Shown here one piece after another: positions 1-6,447 of a stretch of DNA of 9,597 bases. The translations under genes were made by a program, and so were the position numbers. Each line of letters opens with the position of its first letter. Positions within the stretch are counted from its first letter, which is position 1. Source of the stretch: an uncultured Methanobrevibacter sp. (GTDB taxonomy: Archaea > Methanobacteriota > Methanobacteria > Methanobacteriales > Methanobacteriaceae); NCBI RefSeq assembly GCF_900316895.1, contig NZ_ONER01000056.1, forward strand, positions 1 through 9,597, read 5' to 3'. Under the pieces are notes generated by a model. The model was not told the DNA's origin. It saw nothing but the letters and a program-made list of their open reading frames with translations, and ran no database searches.

Positions 1-850
1 CACAAATCAAAGGCTGCTTATTTTTCATGCCGTTGATTTTAGACAGGAAATGAACATTCCACTTGAATTTGATTACATCATCAGGATCCATTGCATGATC
101 GTTATCATTGCCAGGCAATGTCTTGTCTACTGTAAAATGCTTTTCAAGAATTGTAGCCCCATAATTATAGGCAGTTGTTAAAACAGCCATGTTTTCATCA
201 GGTTTTGTATGGTCTGAATATCCTATCTCATAATCCGGGAAATTTTCCACCAGATCCTTAATCATCAAGAGATTTGCATCCTCATATGCGGTAGGATATG
301 ACAAAACAGAATGCATTATCGCAATGTCAACTGTTGAAACCTCTTCAATTGCATTAACTGCCTCTTTTATTTCATTTAATGTAGCAGCACCTGTTGAAAG
401 TAAAATTGGCTTATTCTTACCAGCAATATATTTGATGAAGGGAATGTTAGTCAAATCAGAAGAAGAAATCTTATAAATATCCATAAATTCATCCAGATAA
501 TCTACAGCTTCAAAGTCAAAAGGAGTGGATAAAAACTTTATTCCAAGTTGTTGACAATACTCTGCAAGCTCCCTGTACTCGCCTACACCAAACTTGTCAA
601 ATTTTTTAAACAGTTCGTATTGGGAAGTTGCCGGCTCTTCGGACAAATCCCAATATGCAGGAGAATTCCTTGATGTTATTGTTTCAGCTTTATATGATTG
701 AAATTTAACTGCATCTACACCACATTCCTTTGCCTCATTAATCATGAATTTTGCAGCTTCCATATCTGAAATTCCTTCCTTTTTAGCAAGGGCATAAAAA
801 TTAACCCCTATTTCTGCAATCAAATAGGGATATTTATTGAATATTTTCAT
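1..850 (-). CDS. neuB: N-acetylneuraminate synthase family protein (NeuB/PseI/LegI-like), 3' end missing
   Basis: A nonulosonic acid synthase that condenses a 6-carbon amino sugar with phosphoenolpyruvate to give a 9-carbon sialic-acid-like sugar in the cytoplasm. About 283 residues are visible and the frame is still open at the left edge, so the usual C-terminal antifreeze-like (SAF) domain lies outside. Visible NeuB barrel motifs are AEIGVN (12-17), DAVKFQSYKAE (46-56), YKISSSD (126-132), STGAATLNEI (152-161), MHSVLSYPT (179-187), IGYSDHT (209-215) and LEKHFT (235-240), followed by PGNDNDHAMD (246-255). The ATG overlaps the last 17 bases of the upstream neuA-type fusion gene and has an AAGGGG Shine-Dalgarno inside it, so translation is probably coupled. 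The family is certain from these motifs. Whether the product is neuraminic, legionaminic or pseudaminic acid cannot be read from the sequence, although the PseG-like neighbour leans towards a diacetamido sugar. Confidence 0.93.
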   Translation of the reverse strand, partial: MKIFNKYPYLIAEIGVNFYALAKKEGISDMEAAKFMINEAKECGVDAVKFQSYKAETITSRNSPAYWDLSEEPATSQYELFKKFDKFGVGEYRELAEYCQQLGIKFLSTPFDFEAVDYLDEFMDIYKISSSDLTNIPFIKYIAGKNKPILLSTGAATLNEIKEAVNAIEEVSTVDIAIMHSVLSYPTAYEDANLLMIKDLVENFPDYEIGYSDHTKPDENMAVLTTAYNYGATILEKHFTVDKTLPGNDNDHAMDPDDVIKFKWNVHFLSKINGMKNKQPLIC

Positions 851-2519
851 GTTTTTGCCCCTTTAGCTCAAATTTCCTATATTCTCCACGGATAACTGCC
901 CAAATATTTTCAAAACCATCTTTCAAATCAATACCTAACATTTTCTGATTCATTTCAAGCCTTAACTCATAATCGTTTACCAAGCTAATAAATTGATCGA
1001 TAATCTCCTGTTTTTCAATATCTGTAGACAGACCCATGTTAATAAATCCGTTTGTCTCATTTGCAAAGACATGTGTCAACTCACGCTCATCCTGACATAG
1101 ACAAATTGTCGGAACTCCGAGTGAACAGACCTCATACATTGTTCTTCCAGCAGAAGTAAATATCAAATCAGCCTTAAACATGAATTCACTAATGTCTGAA
1201 ACATTCCTGTAAATTTGAACTGATTGATTTGATTCATATTTGTCAATCAATCTCTCCAGGCCATCATATCCCACTCCCAGAATCACATTGATTCTTCCAT
1301 CATAACTGGTTGCCAAAATTGAATCAATGACCGTTTCTGTGAAATTGTTCTGGTCGGTTCCTCCAAAAGCAATCAGGACATTTTCAACCTGTGGAGTAAT
1401 GACCTTTTGAGGCTGGAAGTAGAATTCATCATCCAAAATATAATACTTATATCCTGTAAAAACGTTCTTTTCACTCATATCATGTTCATACAATGCATCA
1501 AACACCACGTCAGCCACTTCAGCACCTACTCCAATGTCCTCAAAGTTAACGACAAAATAACCATCCTCTTTCAGCTGAGTCATATATTCCCTTGAAGTGT
1601 CCATAATATCATTGACAACAATTTGCGGAGAATGTTTCCTTAATATTTTTATCAGGTCATCTTCCCCATCATAAATCTCAAACGGATAATTATAACTGTC
1701 CACAATATCGATTCCAAGCTGATGCTGCTCATCCATCAGGAACAACACATCATGGAAAACCAATTTTGAAGCAATTGACAGACATCTGTGGACATGGCCT
1801 GTTCCAATTTCATCGTAGGCATTAACAACGATTGCAACCTTTTTCTTTTGCAGGTAATTCTCAGCAATCCACCAGTCCTCGAAATTGTCAATGTCAACGC
1901 TTTCCTGGCGAGACACTTCAATCAGGTCAAGATTGGTTCCCAACCGGGAATCCTCATGAACAAAATTTCTGCGAGTTATGAGAAGAGCACCGGTTTCCCT
2001 GAAATCCTTTGGAAGGTATTGCCTGTTTTTTCGCTCAATATAGTTTGGGAAATACCTTTCATTTTTCTCATCATATCCCCAACTCAGATGCCTGTCATCC
2101 ACAACTGACAATACGCTGTCAACGGCGAAATCCTCAAACTTTTCAATTGCAGCATCAAGAGTGGACGGCTCCAATAAAGGTGAAGTCGGCTGGAGCGTTA
2201 CTACAAGGTCATACTCATCAAAAGTCTGTTTTTCTTTTTTAACCATTGCATCATATACAACAGGGTCAAGGGGAACATCATCCCCTGACAACTCTTCGGA
2301 ACGCATTATTACACTAGCTCCAAATTTTTCAGCCAGCAATGCAATTTCAGAATCATCAGTAGTCACCACAATATCATCAACATACTCTGATGATTTGGCG
2401 ATATTGATAGGATAGGAAATCAAAGGATTATGGTTAAGCAAACGAATGTTTTTACGTGGAATACCCTTTGAACCTCCCCTTGCAGGAATAACTACTAAAA
2501 TTTTATTATTGTTAAACAT
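834..2519 (-). CDS. neuA: CMP-nonulosonic acid synthetase fused to PseG-like UDP-sugar hydrolase
   Basis: A two-domain cytoplasmic enzyme of 561 residues. Residues 1 to about 225 are a CMP-sialic acid synthetase-type cytidylyltransferase: IPARGGSKGIPRKN (11-24) is the CTP-binding loop, followed by QPTSPL (110-115), RETGALLITRR (174-184, where most relatives have NGA) and SVDIDNFED (207-215). Residues 227 to about 545 resemble PseG, the GT-B-fold hydrolase that removes UDP from an amino sugar. GTGHVHR (239-245) holds the likely catalytic H242, then come FGGTD (385-389) and SAGRTMYE (456-463), the nucleotide-binding part. In the known pseudaminic acid pathway PseG acts before, and the CMP synthetase after, the NeuB/PseI step; NeuB is encoded by the next, overlapping gene. 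The start is supported by AAGGGAG four bases upstream. Domain assignments are firm; the exact sugar is inferred. A plain NeuA annotation would miss the second domain. Confidence 0.9.
   Translation of the reverse strand: MFNNNKILVVIPARGGSKGIPRKNIRLLNHNPLISYPINIAKSSEYVDDIVVTTDDSEIALLAEKFGASVIMRSEELSGDDVPLDPVVYDAMVKKEKQTFDEYDLVVTLQPTSPLLEPSTLDAAIEKFEDFAVDSVLSVVDDRHLSWGYDEKNERYFPNYIERKNRQYLPKDFRETGALLITRRNFVHEDSRLGTNLDLIEVSRQESVDIDNFEDWWIAENYLQKKKVAIVVNAYDEIGTGHVHRCLSIASKLVFHDVLFLMDEQHQLGIDIVDSYNYPFEIYDGEDDLIKILRKHSPQIVVNDIMDTSREYMTQLKEDGYFVVNFEDIGVGAEVADVVFDALYEHDMSEKNVFTGYKYYILDDEFYFQPQKVITPQVENVLIAFGGTDQNNFTETVIDSILATSYDGRINVILGVGYDGLERLIDKYESNQSVQIYRNVSDISEFMFKADLIFTSAGRTMYEVCSLGVPTICLCQDERELTHVFANETNGFINMGLSTDIEKQEIIDQFISLVNDYELRLEMNQKMLGIDLKDGFENIWAVIRGEYRKFELKGQKHENIQ
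858..863 (-). promoter_or_regulatory. Shine-Dalgarno of neuB, inside the neuA fusion gene
   Basis: AAGGGG on the minus strand, 7 bases before the neuB ATG. It lies within the coding sequence of the upstream gene, consistent with translational coupling of the two overlapping genes. Confidence 0.6.
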
Positions 2520-2523
2520 ATAT

Positions 2524-2530
2524 CTCCCTT
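2524..2530 (-). promoter_or_regulatory. Shine-Dalgarno of the neuA-pseG fusion
   Basis: AAGGGAG on the minus strand, 4 bases before the ATG at 2519. It supports the chosen start, which leaves only about ten residues before the CTP-binding loop. Confidence 0.6.
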
Positions 2531-2592
2531 AAAAATCCATAAATTTAATTAATACAATAATAGATATAGTAATGATATAATATTAAATCTTC
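2531..2592. promoter_or_regulatory. Divergent AT-rich promoter region (neuA fusion / hypD)
   Basis: The 82-base spacer between divergent genes is almost entirely A/T. TATA-like candidates are GATATAGTA near 2563-2571 and GATATAATATTA at 2574-2585 for hypD. On the minus strand, ACTATATCTATT at 2559-2570 could serve the neuA fusion. The first hypD candidate fits a short leader better, because the second would put the start of transcription at or after the Shine-Dalgarno GGTG (2593-2596). Box assignment is by eye and uncertain. Confidence 0.4.
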
Positions 2593-2601
2593 GGTGTTAT
2601 T

Positions 2602-3654
2602 ATGAGTATGAAAGAAATGTCAAAAAAATTAATAGATAAAATTAACGATCTGGCAACACCCGTTAAAATAATGCACGTTTGCGGTTCTCACGAACACACA
2701 ATCATGGAAAATGGAATCAGAAGCCTGCTTCCAGATGAAGTGGAAATCATCGCAGGACCTGGATGTCCCGTATGTGTAGTTCCATCACGTGAAATCGACG
2801 AAGCATTGGAACTCATTGACAAGGGGGTTACAATAACCACTTTCGGGGACATGCTAAGGGTTCCTGGTTCAGAAAGGTCCCTTGCAGATGCAAAGGCAGA
2901 AGGAGGGGATGTAAGAGTTGTCTATGGTATCAACAAGGCAATTGAAATAGCTGAAAAGGTAGACAATGATGTTGCATTTATCTCAGCAGGATTTGAAACA
3001 ACCGCCCCTACAACCGCTGCAGAGCTTCTCTCAACACCTCCAGAAAACTTCTCAGTACTGTCCTGCCACAGGCTGATTCCACCGGCAATTGACTTTTTGA
3101 TCAATTCCGGAGAAACAACATTAAATGCATTGATTCAGCCAGGACACGTTTGTACAATAATCGGAACCAAACCTTTCGAATACTTCTCAACAGATTACGG
3201 AATTCCACAGGCAGTAGCAGGATTTAACCCATTGGACATATTGATGTCCGTTTACATGATTTTAAGACAGATTCATAACGAAACACCGAAAATAGAGAAT
3301 GAATACAAAAGGGCCGTAAAAGAAGAGGGAAACGTGATCGCAACAGATATGATTGATCAGGTATTCGATGTGACTTCCAGGGAATGGAGAGGATTTCCAA
3401 AAATACCTAATTCAATTCTTGAAGTCAAAAAGGAATTTGCAGACTTTAACGCCCGTGAAAAATATGACATTGAAGTCAAGGATGTCAACGAAGCTCCTAA
3501 AGGATGCATTTGTGGACCTATCTTAAGAGGGCTTGCAAGACCTGAAGACTGCAAACTCTTTAGAAAAGCATGCAATCCTCTACACCCAATAGGAGCATGT
3601 ATGGTAAGTAAAGAGGGAACATGTAACATTGCACACAGATATTCAAGGGGATAA
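2602..3654 (+). CDS. hypD: Hydrogenase maturation protein HypD
   Basis: HypD works with HypC as the scaffold on which the Fe(CN)2CO group of [NiFe] hydrogenases is assembled in the cytoplasm, a need expected of a hydrogen-using methanogen. The 350 residues carry the family signatures in order: MHVCGSHEH (24-32) with C27, GPGCPVCV (52-59) with C55 and C58, FGDMLRVPGS (81-90), SAGFETTAPT (128-137), QPGHV (179-183), and CICGPILRG (302-310). C317, C324, C333 and C341 at the C-terminus are candidate ligands of the [4Fe-4S] cluster. Length and motif set look complete and intact. The ATG has GGTG five bases upstream; a second ATG two codons later would change little. It is the first gene of a three-gene run, with its stop one base before the next ATG. 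No other hyp genes are in the window. Confidence 0.97.
   Translation: MSMKEMSKKLIDKINDLATPVKIMHVCGSHEHTIMENGIRSLLPDEVEIIAGPGCPVCVVPSREIDEALELIDKGVTITTFGDMLRVPGSERSLADAKAEGGDVRVVYGINKAIEIAEKVDNDVAFISAGFETTAPTTAAELLSTPPENFSVLSCHRLIPPAIDFLINSGETTLNALIQPGHVCTIIGTKPFEYFSTDYGIPQAVAGFNPLDILMSVYMILRQIHNETPKIENEYKRAVKEEGNVIATDMIDQVFDVTSREWRGFPKIPNSILEVKKEFADFNAREKYDIEVKDVNEAPKGCICGPILRGLARPEDCKLFRKACNPLHPIGACMVSKEGTCNIAHRYSRG
3645..3650 (+). promoter_or_regulatory. Shine-Dalgarno that sets the phosphatase start
   Basis: AAGGGG ends 5 bases before the ATG at 3656, within the last codons of hypD. It favours this ATG over the upstream in-frame ATG at 3629, which would add nine residues not typical of the family. 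Confidence 0.6.
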
Positions 3655-3655
3655 C

Positions 3656-4360
3656 ATGGCAATCGAAGCAATAGCAGTAGATATCGATGGAACAATAACA
3701 GATGACAAAAGACAGATCTGCATATCAGCGATTAAAGCATTAAGGAAAGCCGAAACTAAGGGAATTCCAACCATAATTGTAACTGGAAACGTCGTCAACT
3801 ATGCATATGCAACTGAAGTTTTAATAGGATGCAGCGGAGGCATCGTATGTGAAAACGGAGGAGTCGTCTTTAAGGAAGGAGAAAACAACAATGCCGTTGA
3901 AACAATGGTGGAAAGGGATTTCGTAACATCAGCCGAAAACCACCTGAAAGAAAAGTTGGGCGAAAAATTTGACAAGCATGCATCACACGACAACATGTAC
4001 AGGCTAACAGAAACCGTATTCTACAAGACACTTTCCAGAGAAGAATTGGAAGATGCCCTGAAAGACTTCGAATATCTGGACCAGCTTGAAATTTATGACA
4101 GTGGATTTGCACTTCACATTACCGACAAGCGCGTCAATAAGGGAACTTCACTCAGATACCTCTGTGAGAGAAACGGAATAAATATGGAAAACGTTATGGC
4201 AATTGGAGACAGCCAAAACGATGAGGATTTCCTAAAAGAAGTTGGATACAAGATAGCTGTGGGCAATGCAGACGATAAGCTAAAGGAAATCAGCACTTAT
4301 ACTTGTGAAAACATATTTGGCGACGGAGTGGCCGAAGCAATTGAAAAATTTGCACTGTAG
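3656..4360 (+). CDS. Archaeal phosphoglycolate phosphatase (HAD superfamily, TA0175 type)
   Basis: A 234-residue cytoplasmic HAD phosphatase of the archaeal phosphoglycolate phosphatase family (Thermoplasma TA0175 is the studied member), which hydrolyses 2-phosphoglycolate to glycolate. HAD motif I is DIDGT (9-13) with nucleophile D9 and acid/base D11. Motif II is IIVTGN (40-45) with T43. Motif III is K162 in NKGTSL. Motif IV is GDSQND (184-189) with D185 and D189. A type IIB cap lies between motifs II and III, and the length suits the family. I chose the ATG one base after the hypD stop rather than one nine codons upstream inside hypD, since the hydrophobic strand before DIDGT begins at once and a Shine-Dalgarno fits. 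In a methanogen, phosphoglycolate may come from DNA end repair; that role is inferred. A broader sugar phosphatase activity cannot be excluded. Confidence 0.9.
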   Translation: MAIEAIAVDIDGTITDDKRQICISAIKALRKAETKGIPTIIVTGNVVNYAYATEVLIGCSGGIVCENGGVVFKEGENNNAVETMVERDFVTSAENHLKEKLGEKFDKHASHDNMYRLTETVFYKTLSREELEDALKDFEYLDQLEIYDSGFALHITDKRVNKGTSLRYLCERNGINMENVMAIGDSQNDEDFLKEVGYKIAVGNADDKLKEISTYTCENIFGDGVAEAIEKFAL

Positions 4361-4364
4361 TGAT
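4359..4364 (+). promoter_or_regulatory. Shine-Dalgarno overlapping the phosphatase stop codon
   Basis: AGTGAT begins inside the TAG stop of the phosphatase gene and ends 3 bases before the ATG at 4368. It supports the short start of the TldE-like gene over the in-frame ATG at 4305, which lies 56 bases inside the phosphatase gene. Confidence 0.5.
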
Positions 4365-4367
4365 AAA

Positions 4368-5675
4368 ATGATATATGAAATTGCAGAAGATGTTAAAAAG
4401 ACACTTGAAAACAAATGTGACGATTACGAGATTTATATCGATGAGGGGAGAACCATCGAACTGGATTCCCTCAAGGATGAACTGAACTTCGCAAAAGAGG
4501 AAATTGAATTGGGCCTTGGAATAAGAGTCATCAAGGACAACAAGCAGGGCTTTGCATTTACATCAAACATCAATGAGATTTCACAAACTGCTTTGAAAGC
4601 CATTGAAAATGCAAAATTGACCAAAACCGATGAAAACTATGCATTTGCAGAAGTCGAAAAGGTCAGTGAAGTCAAAAATGTTTATGACAGCAAATTCAGC
4701 GGCTTGAGTGTTGACGAATCCGTTGAATTTTTAAAGGACACAATAGCCATTGCAAATGACAGCGGATGTGAAGTGACAGGCTCAGGATTCAGTGCAAGTG
4801 AAGGAAGGTCACTGATTGTGAATTCAAACGGAGTTTCAATCGAAAATGAAGGAACAGGATTCGGTTTAGGATTATCCGTAATAATACAGAATGAAGGTCA
4901 GATTGCAACTGCATACAACTCCCAGTCTTCAAGATTTTTCGATATAGATGGTGAAAAATTGGCCGAAGAAGTCTGTAATTTGGCAAAAAGTTCACTAAAT
5001 ACAAAACCTGTAGAAACCGGAGATTATAGTGTTGTGCTTGATTATTATGCTGCAATCGGATTGCTGCAAACATTTTTAGGTGCATTTGATGGTGAAAATG
5101 TGCGCAGGGGAAGGTCAATCCTCAAAGACAAAACAGGCCAGGAAATAGCTAATGAGTCATTGACCATTACAGACAATCCCTTGCTTGAAAAAGGAATGTA
5201 TTCTTCAAAATGCGATGGCGAAGGAAGCGCATCACAGAAAACCGACTTGATTAAAGACGGAAAATTAAATTCATTTATTTATGATATTTATACTGCAAAT
5301 TGTGAGGGAGTCAAAACAACCTCAAACGGACTAAGAGGGTCCTATTTCTCAACCCCAATGATTAGTCCGACAAACCTTGAGTTCAAGTTCAGCGAAAAGA
5401 GGGAGCTTGGCGAAATTGACAGCGGCGTTTTGACAACAAGCGTTTTAGGGGCACACACTGCAAATCCCATTTCAGGTGATTTCTCAGTAGAAGCAAGTAA
5501 TGCATTCAAAATAGAAAATGGTGAGTTGACCGAGCCTATTTCAAAAGCCATGATTTCCGGAAACATATTTGAAATCATGAAAAGCGTTGAAGGCCTTGAA
5601 AGCGACATCAAGCAATATGGATCATTCATCATTCCAAAATTGCTGGTGCATAATTTAAGGGTGGTCGGCCAATAG
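4368..5675 (+). CDS. tldE: TldE/PmbA-family protein (metalloprotease-like, no HExxxH)
   Basis: A 435-residue member of the TldD/PmbA (TldE) family. In bacteria the TldD-TldE pair forms a protease that unfolds and cleaves modified peptides; TldD carries the zinc motif HExxxH and TldE does not. No HExxxH is present here, and the region after GDYSVVLDYYAA is PmbA-like, with GENVRRGRS and GSYFSTP further on. The C-terminal block GDFSVEASNAF...ENGELTEPIS...MISGNIFEIM is a strong family signature. The first 80 residues match the usual N-terminal domain, with GLGIRVI near 50. It is the last gene of the run with hypD and the phosphatase, seven bases after the phosphatase stop. The TldD partner is not in the window. 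Membership of the superfamily is firm; the TldE side is inferred from the missing motif, and the substrate in archaea is unknown. Confidence 0.9.
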   Translation: MIYEIAEDVKKTLENKCDDYEIYIDEGRTIELDSLKDELNFAKEEIELGLGIRVIKDNKQGFAFTSNINEISQTALKAIENAKLTKTDENYAFAEVEKVSEVKNVYDSKFSGLSVDESVEFLKDTIAIANDSGCEVTGSGFSASEGRSLIVNSNGVSIENEGTGFGLGLSVIIQNEGQIATAYNSQSSRFFDIDGEKLAEEVCNLAKSSLNTKPVETGDYSVVLDYYAAIGLLQTFLGAFDGENVRRGRSILKDKTGQEIANESLTITDNPLLEKGMYSSKCDGEGSASQKTDLIKDGKLNSFIYDIYTANCEGVKTTSNGLRGSYFSTPMISPTNLEFKFSEKRELGEIDSGVLTTSVLGAHTANPISGDFSVEASNAFKIENGELTEPISKAMISGNIFEIMKSVEGLESDIKQYGSFIIPKLLVHNLRVVGQ

Positions 5676-5677
5676 TT

Positions 5678-5719
5678 AAAAAAAGAGATTGAGAAAAATT
5701 AGATTTTTTTCAATTTTTC
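5678..5719. terminator. Bidirectional terminator between convergent operons
   Basis: Imperfect inverted repeat with arms 5688-5699 (ATTGAGAAAAAT) and 5703-5714 (ATTTTTTTCAAT), one G-T pair and a three-base loop. The pairing can extend four more bases outward using wobbles. A T7 run (5704-5710) serves the plus strand, and an A7 run (5678-5684) gives a U7 tract for the minus strand. Archaeal termination relies chiefly on U-tracts, so both directions look served. It overlaps the last codons of the 83-residue minus-strand gene. Confidence 0.6.
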
Positions 5720-5950
5720 TCTATATCTGTCAATTGTATCGTGGTTAAATTCAATTGACTTGTATTTTTCGGTCAGTTCCTTGTCTTCATCAAATACACT
5801 AATTTTATCATTTATGACCTTTTCGACTTCTTTGTCTAGTCTTTCGAGTTGTTTTGAAAAGGAATATTCGGTTTTCTTAATATTAACATTGGTTTTGCGG
5901 GAAAGCCTTTGAATTTCCTCATCAATATCAAATTTTTCTTTTTTTGCCAT
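5699..5950 (-). CDS. Small charged, probably coiled-coil protein (83 residues)
   Basis: I do not recognise this protein. It is 83 residues, very rich in Lys, Glu, Asp and Ile/Leu, with no Cys, Trp, Gly or Pro and no membrane segment or signal peptide. The lack of Gly and Pro and the spaced hydrophobic residues in 10-50 and 57-82 (IQRLSRK, LERLDKEVEKVI, YREKLKKI) suggest two helices able to form a coiled coil. The gene looks real: a near-ideal Shine-Dalgarno AGGTGAT stands before its ATG and overlaps the stop of the upstream gene, eight bases lie between the genes, and a terminator follows at once. It is the last gene of the moeA run. A structural or partner-binding role is possible, but no function can be assigned. 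Confidence 0.8.
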   Translation of the reverse strand: MAKKEKFDIDEEIQRLSRKTNVNIKKTEYSFSKQLERLDKEVEKVINDKISVFDEDKELTEKYKSIEFNHDTIDRYREKLKKI

Positions 5951-5953
5951 TTT

Positions 5954-5960
5954 ATCACCT
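5954..5960 (-). promoter_or_regulatory. Shine-Dalgarno overlapping a stop codon
   Basis: AGGTGAT on the minus strand overlaps the TAG of the GyrI-like gene and ends 3 bases before the next ATG. This is strong evidence that the 83-residue gene is translated and coupled to the gene before it. Confidence 0.7.
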
Positions 5961-6420
5961 ACATCTCAATGATAGGCAATTGAATTTCTGTTACATAATC
6001 GTTTTCATCATCACAATTGTAGACGCCTTTAATAAGGACTTCCTTAGGTGATCCGATGATGTCATAATGATTAGCTTGAGCAACATCAACCAATTCGGCA
6101 TAAGTGTCCATAATATTGTCTGTTGAGCCGAAATGCTTGGCGGCCAAAACCTTATTTTCAATCATGTCGACAACACGAATCCTTTCGGTTTCATCAGCAT
6201 CTTCTTTAAGTGGAATGCTTACATCATAAACCACATCGCCCTGATTTACTTCATGCCTTGGTGAGAAATAAACGATGAATGGTTCCCCATCAGTTTCAAT
6301 TTCCTCAGTGTCAACCCAATCCAAAAGCATGGATAAAAATACTTCTAAATCACCAATTGGGGTTTTACAGTTAATAACTCCTAACTTTTGTTCTGGAATT
6401 ACTTTTACTTCATAATCCAT
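5959..6420 (-). CDS. Stand-alone GyrI-like / effector-binding domain protein
   Basis: A 153-residue single-domain protein of the GyrI-like (AraC effector-binding, SHV-fold) family. Such domains bind small molecules, often as the sensor half of a transcription regulator; here there is no DNA-binding part. Signs are the opening strand with VIPEQKLGVINCKT (7-20), FIVYFSPRH (48-56), YDVSIPL (65-71), a central KVLAAKHFGS strand (90-99) and the closing block SPKEVLIKGVY...DYVTEIQLPI (124-150), whose Glu (E127) and TEIQLP ending are typical. Length is normal for a stand-alone member. It sits 27 bases after moeA and 8 bases before the small coiled-coil gene, with AGGTGT upstream of its ATG. The ligand is unknown. 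Binding of a molybdopterin-related or other small molecule would be a guess from the operon only. Confidence 0.8.
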   Translation of the reverse strand: MDYEVKVIPEQKLGVINCKTPIGDLEVFLSMLLDWVDTEEIETDGEPFIVYFSPRHEVNQGDVVYDVSIPLKEDADETERIRVVDMIENKVLAAKHFGSTDNIMDTYAELVDVAQANHYDIIGSPKEVLIKGVYNCDDENDYVTEIQLPIIEM

Positions 6421-6424
6421 AATT

Positions 6425-6430
6425 ACACCT
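6425..6430 (-). promoter_or_regulatory. Shine-Dalgarno of the GyrI-like gene
   Basis: AGGTGT on the minus strand, 4 bases before the ATG at 6420, inside the 27-base spacer after moeA. Confidence 0.6.
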
Positions 6431-6447
6431 ACATTAAATTTATAATA

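Noticed and set aside
1788..2108. 106-codon open frame on the plus strand opposite the neuA fusion
   Set aside because: It is opposite motif-bearing coding sequence and shows no domain.
3629..3655. Earlier start of the phosphatase, inside hypD
   Set aside because: It adds nine residues before the first HAD strand, and the ATG at 3656 has the better ribosome site.
3357..3695. 112-codon open frame on the minus strand across the end of hypD
   Set aside because: It is antisense to well-conserved hypD cysteine motifs and has no recognisable domain.
4305..4367. Earlier start of the TldE-like protein, inside the phosphatase gene
   Set aside because: The added residues are the phosphatase sequence read out of frame, and a Shine-Dalgarno precedes 4368.
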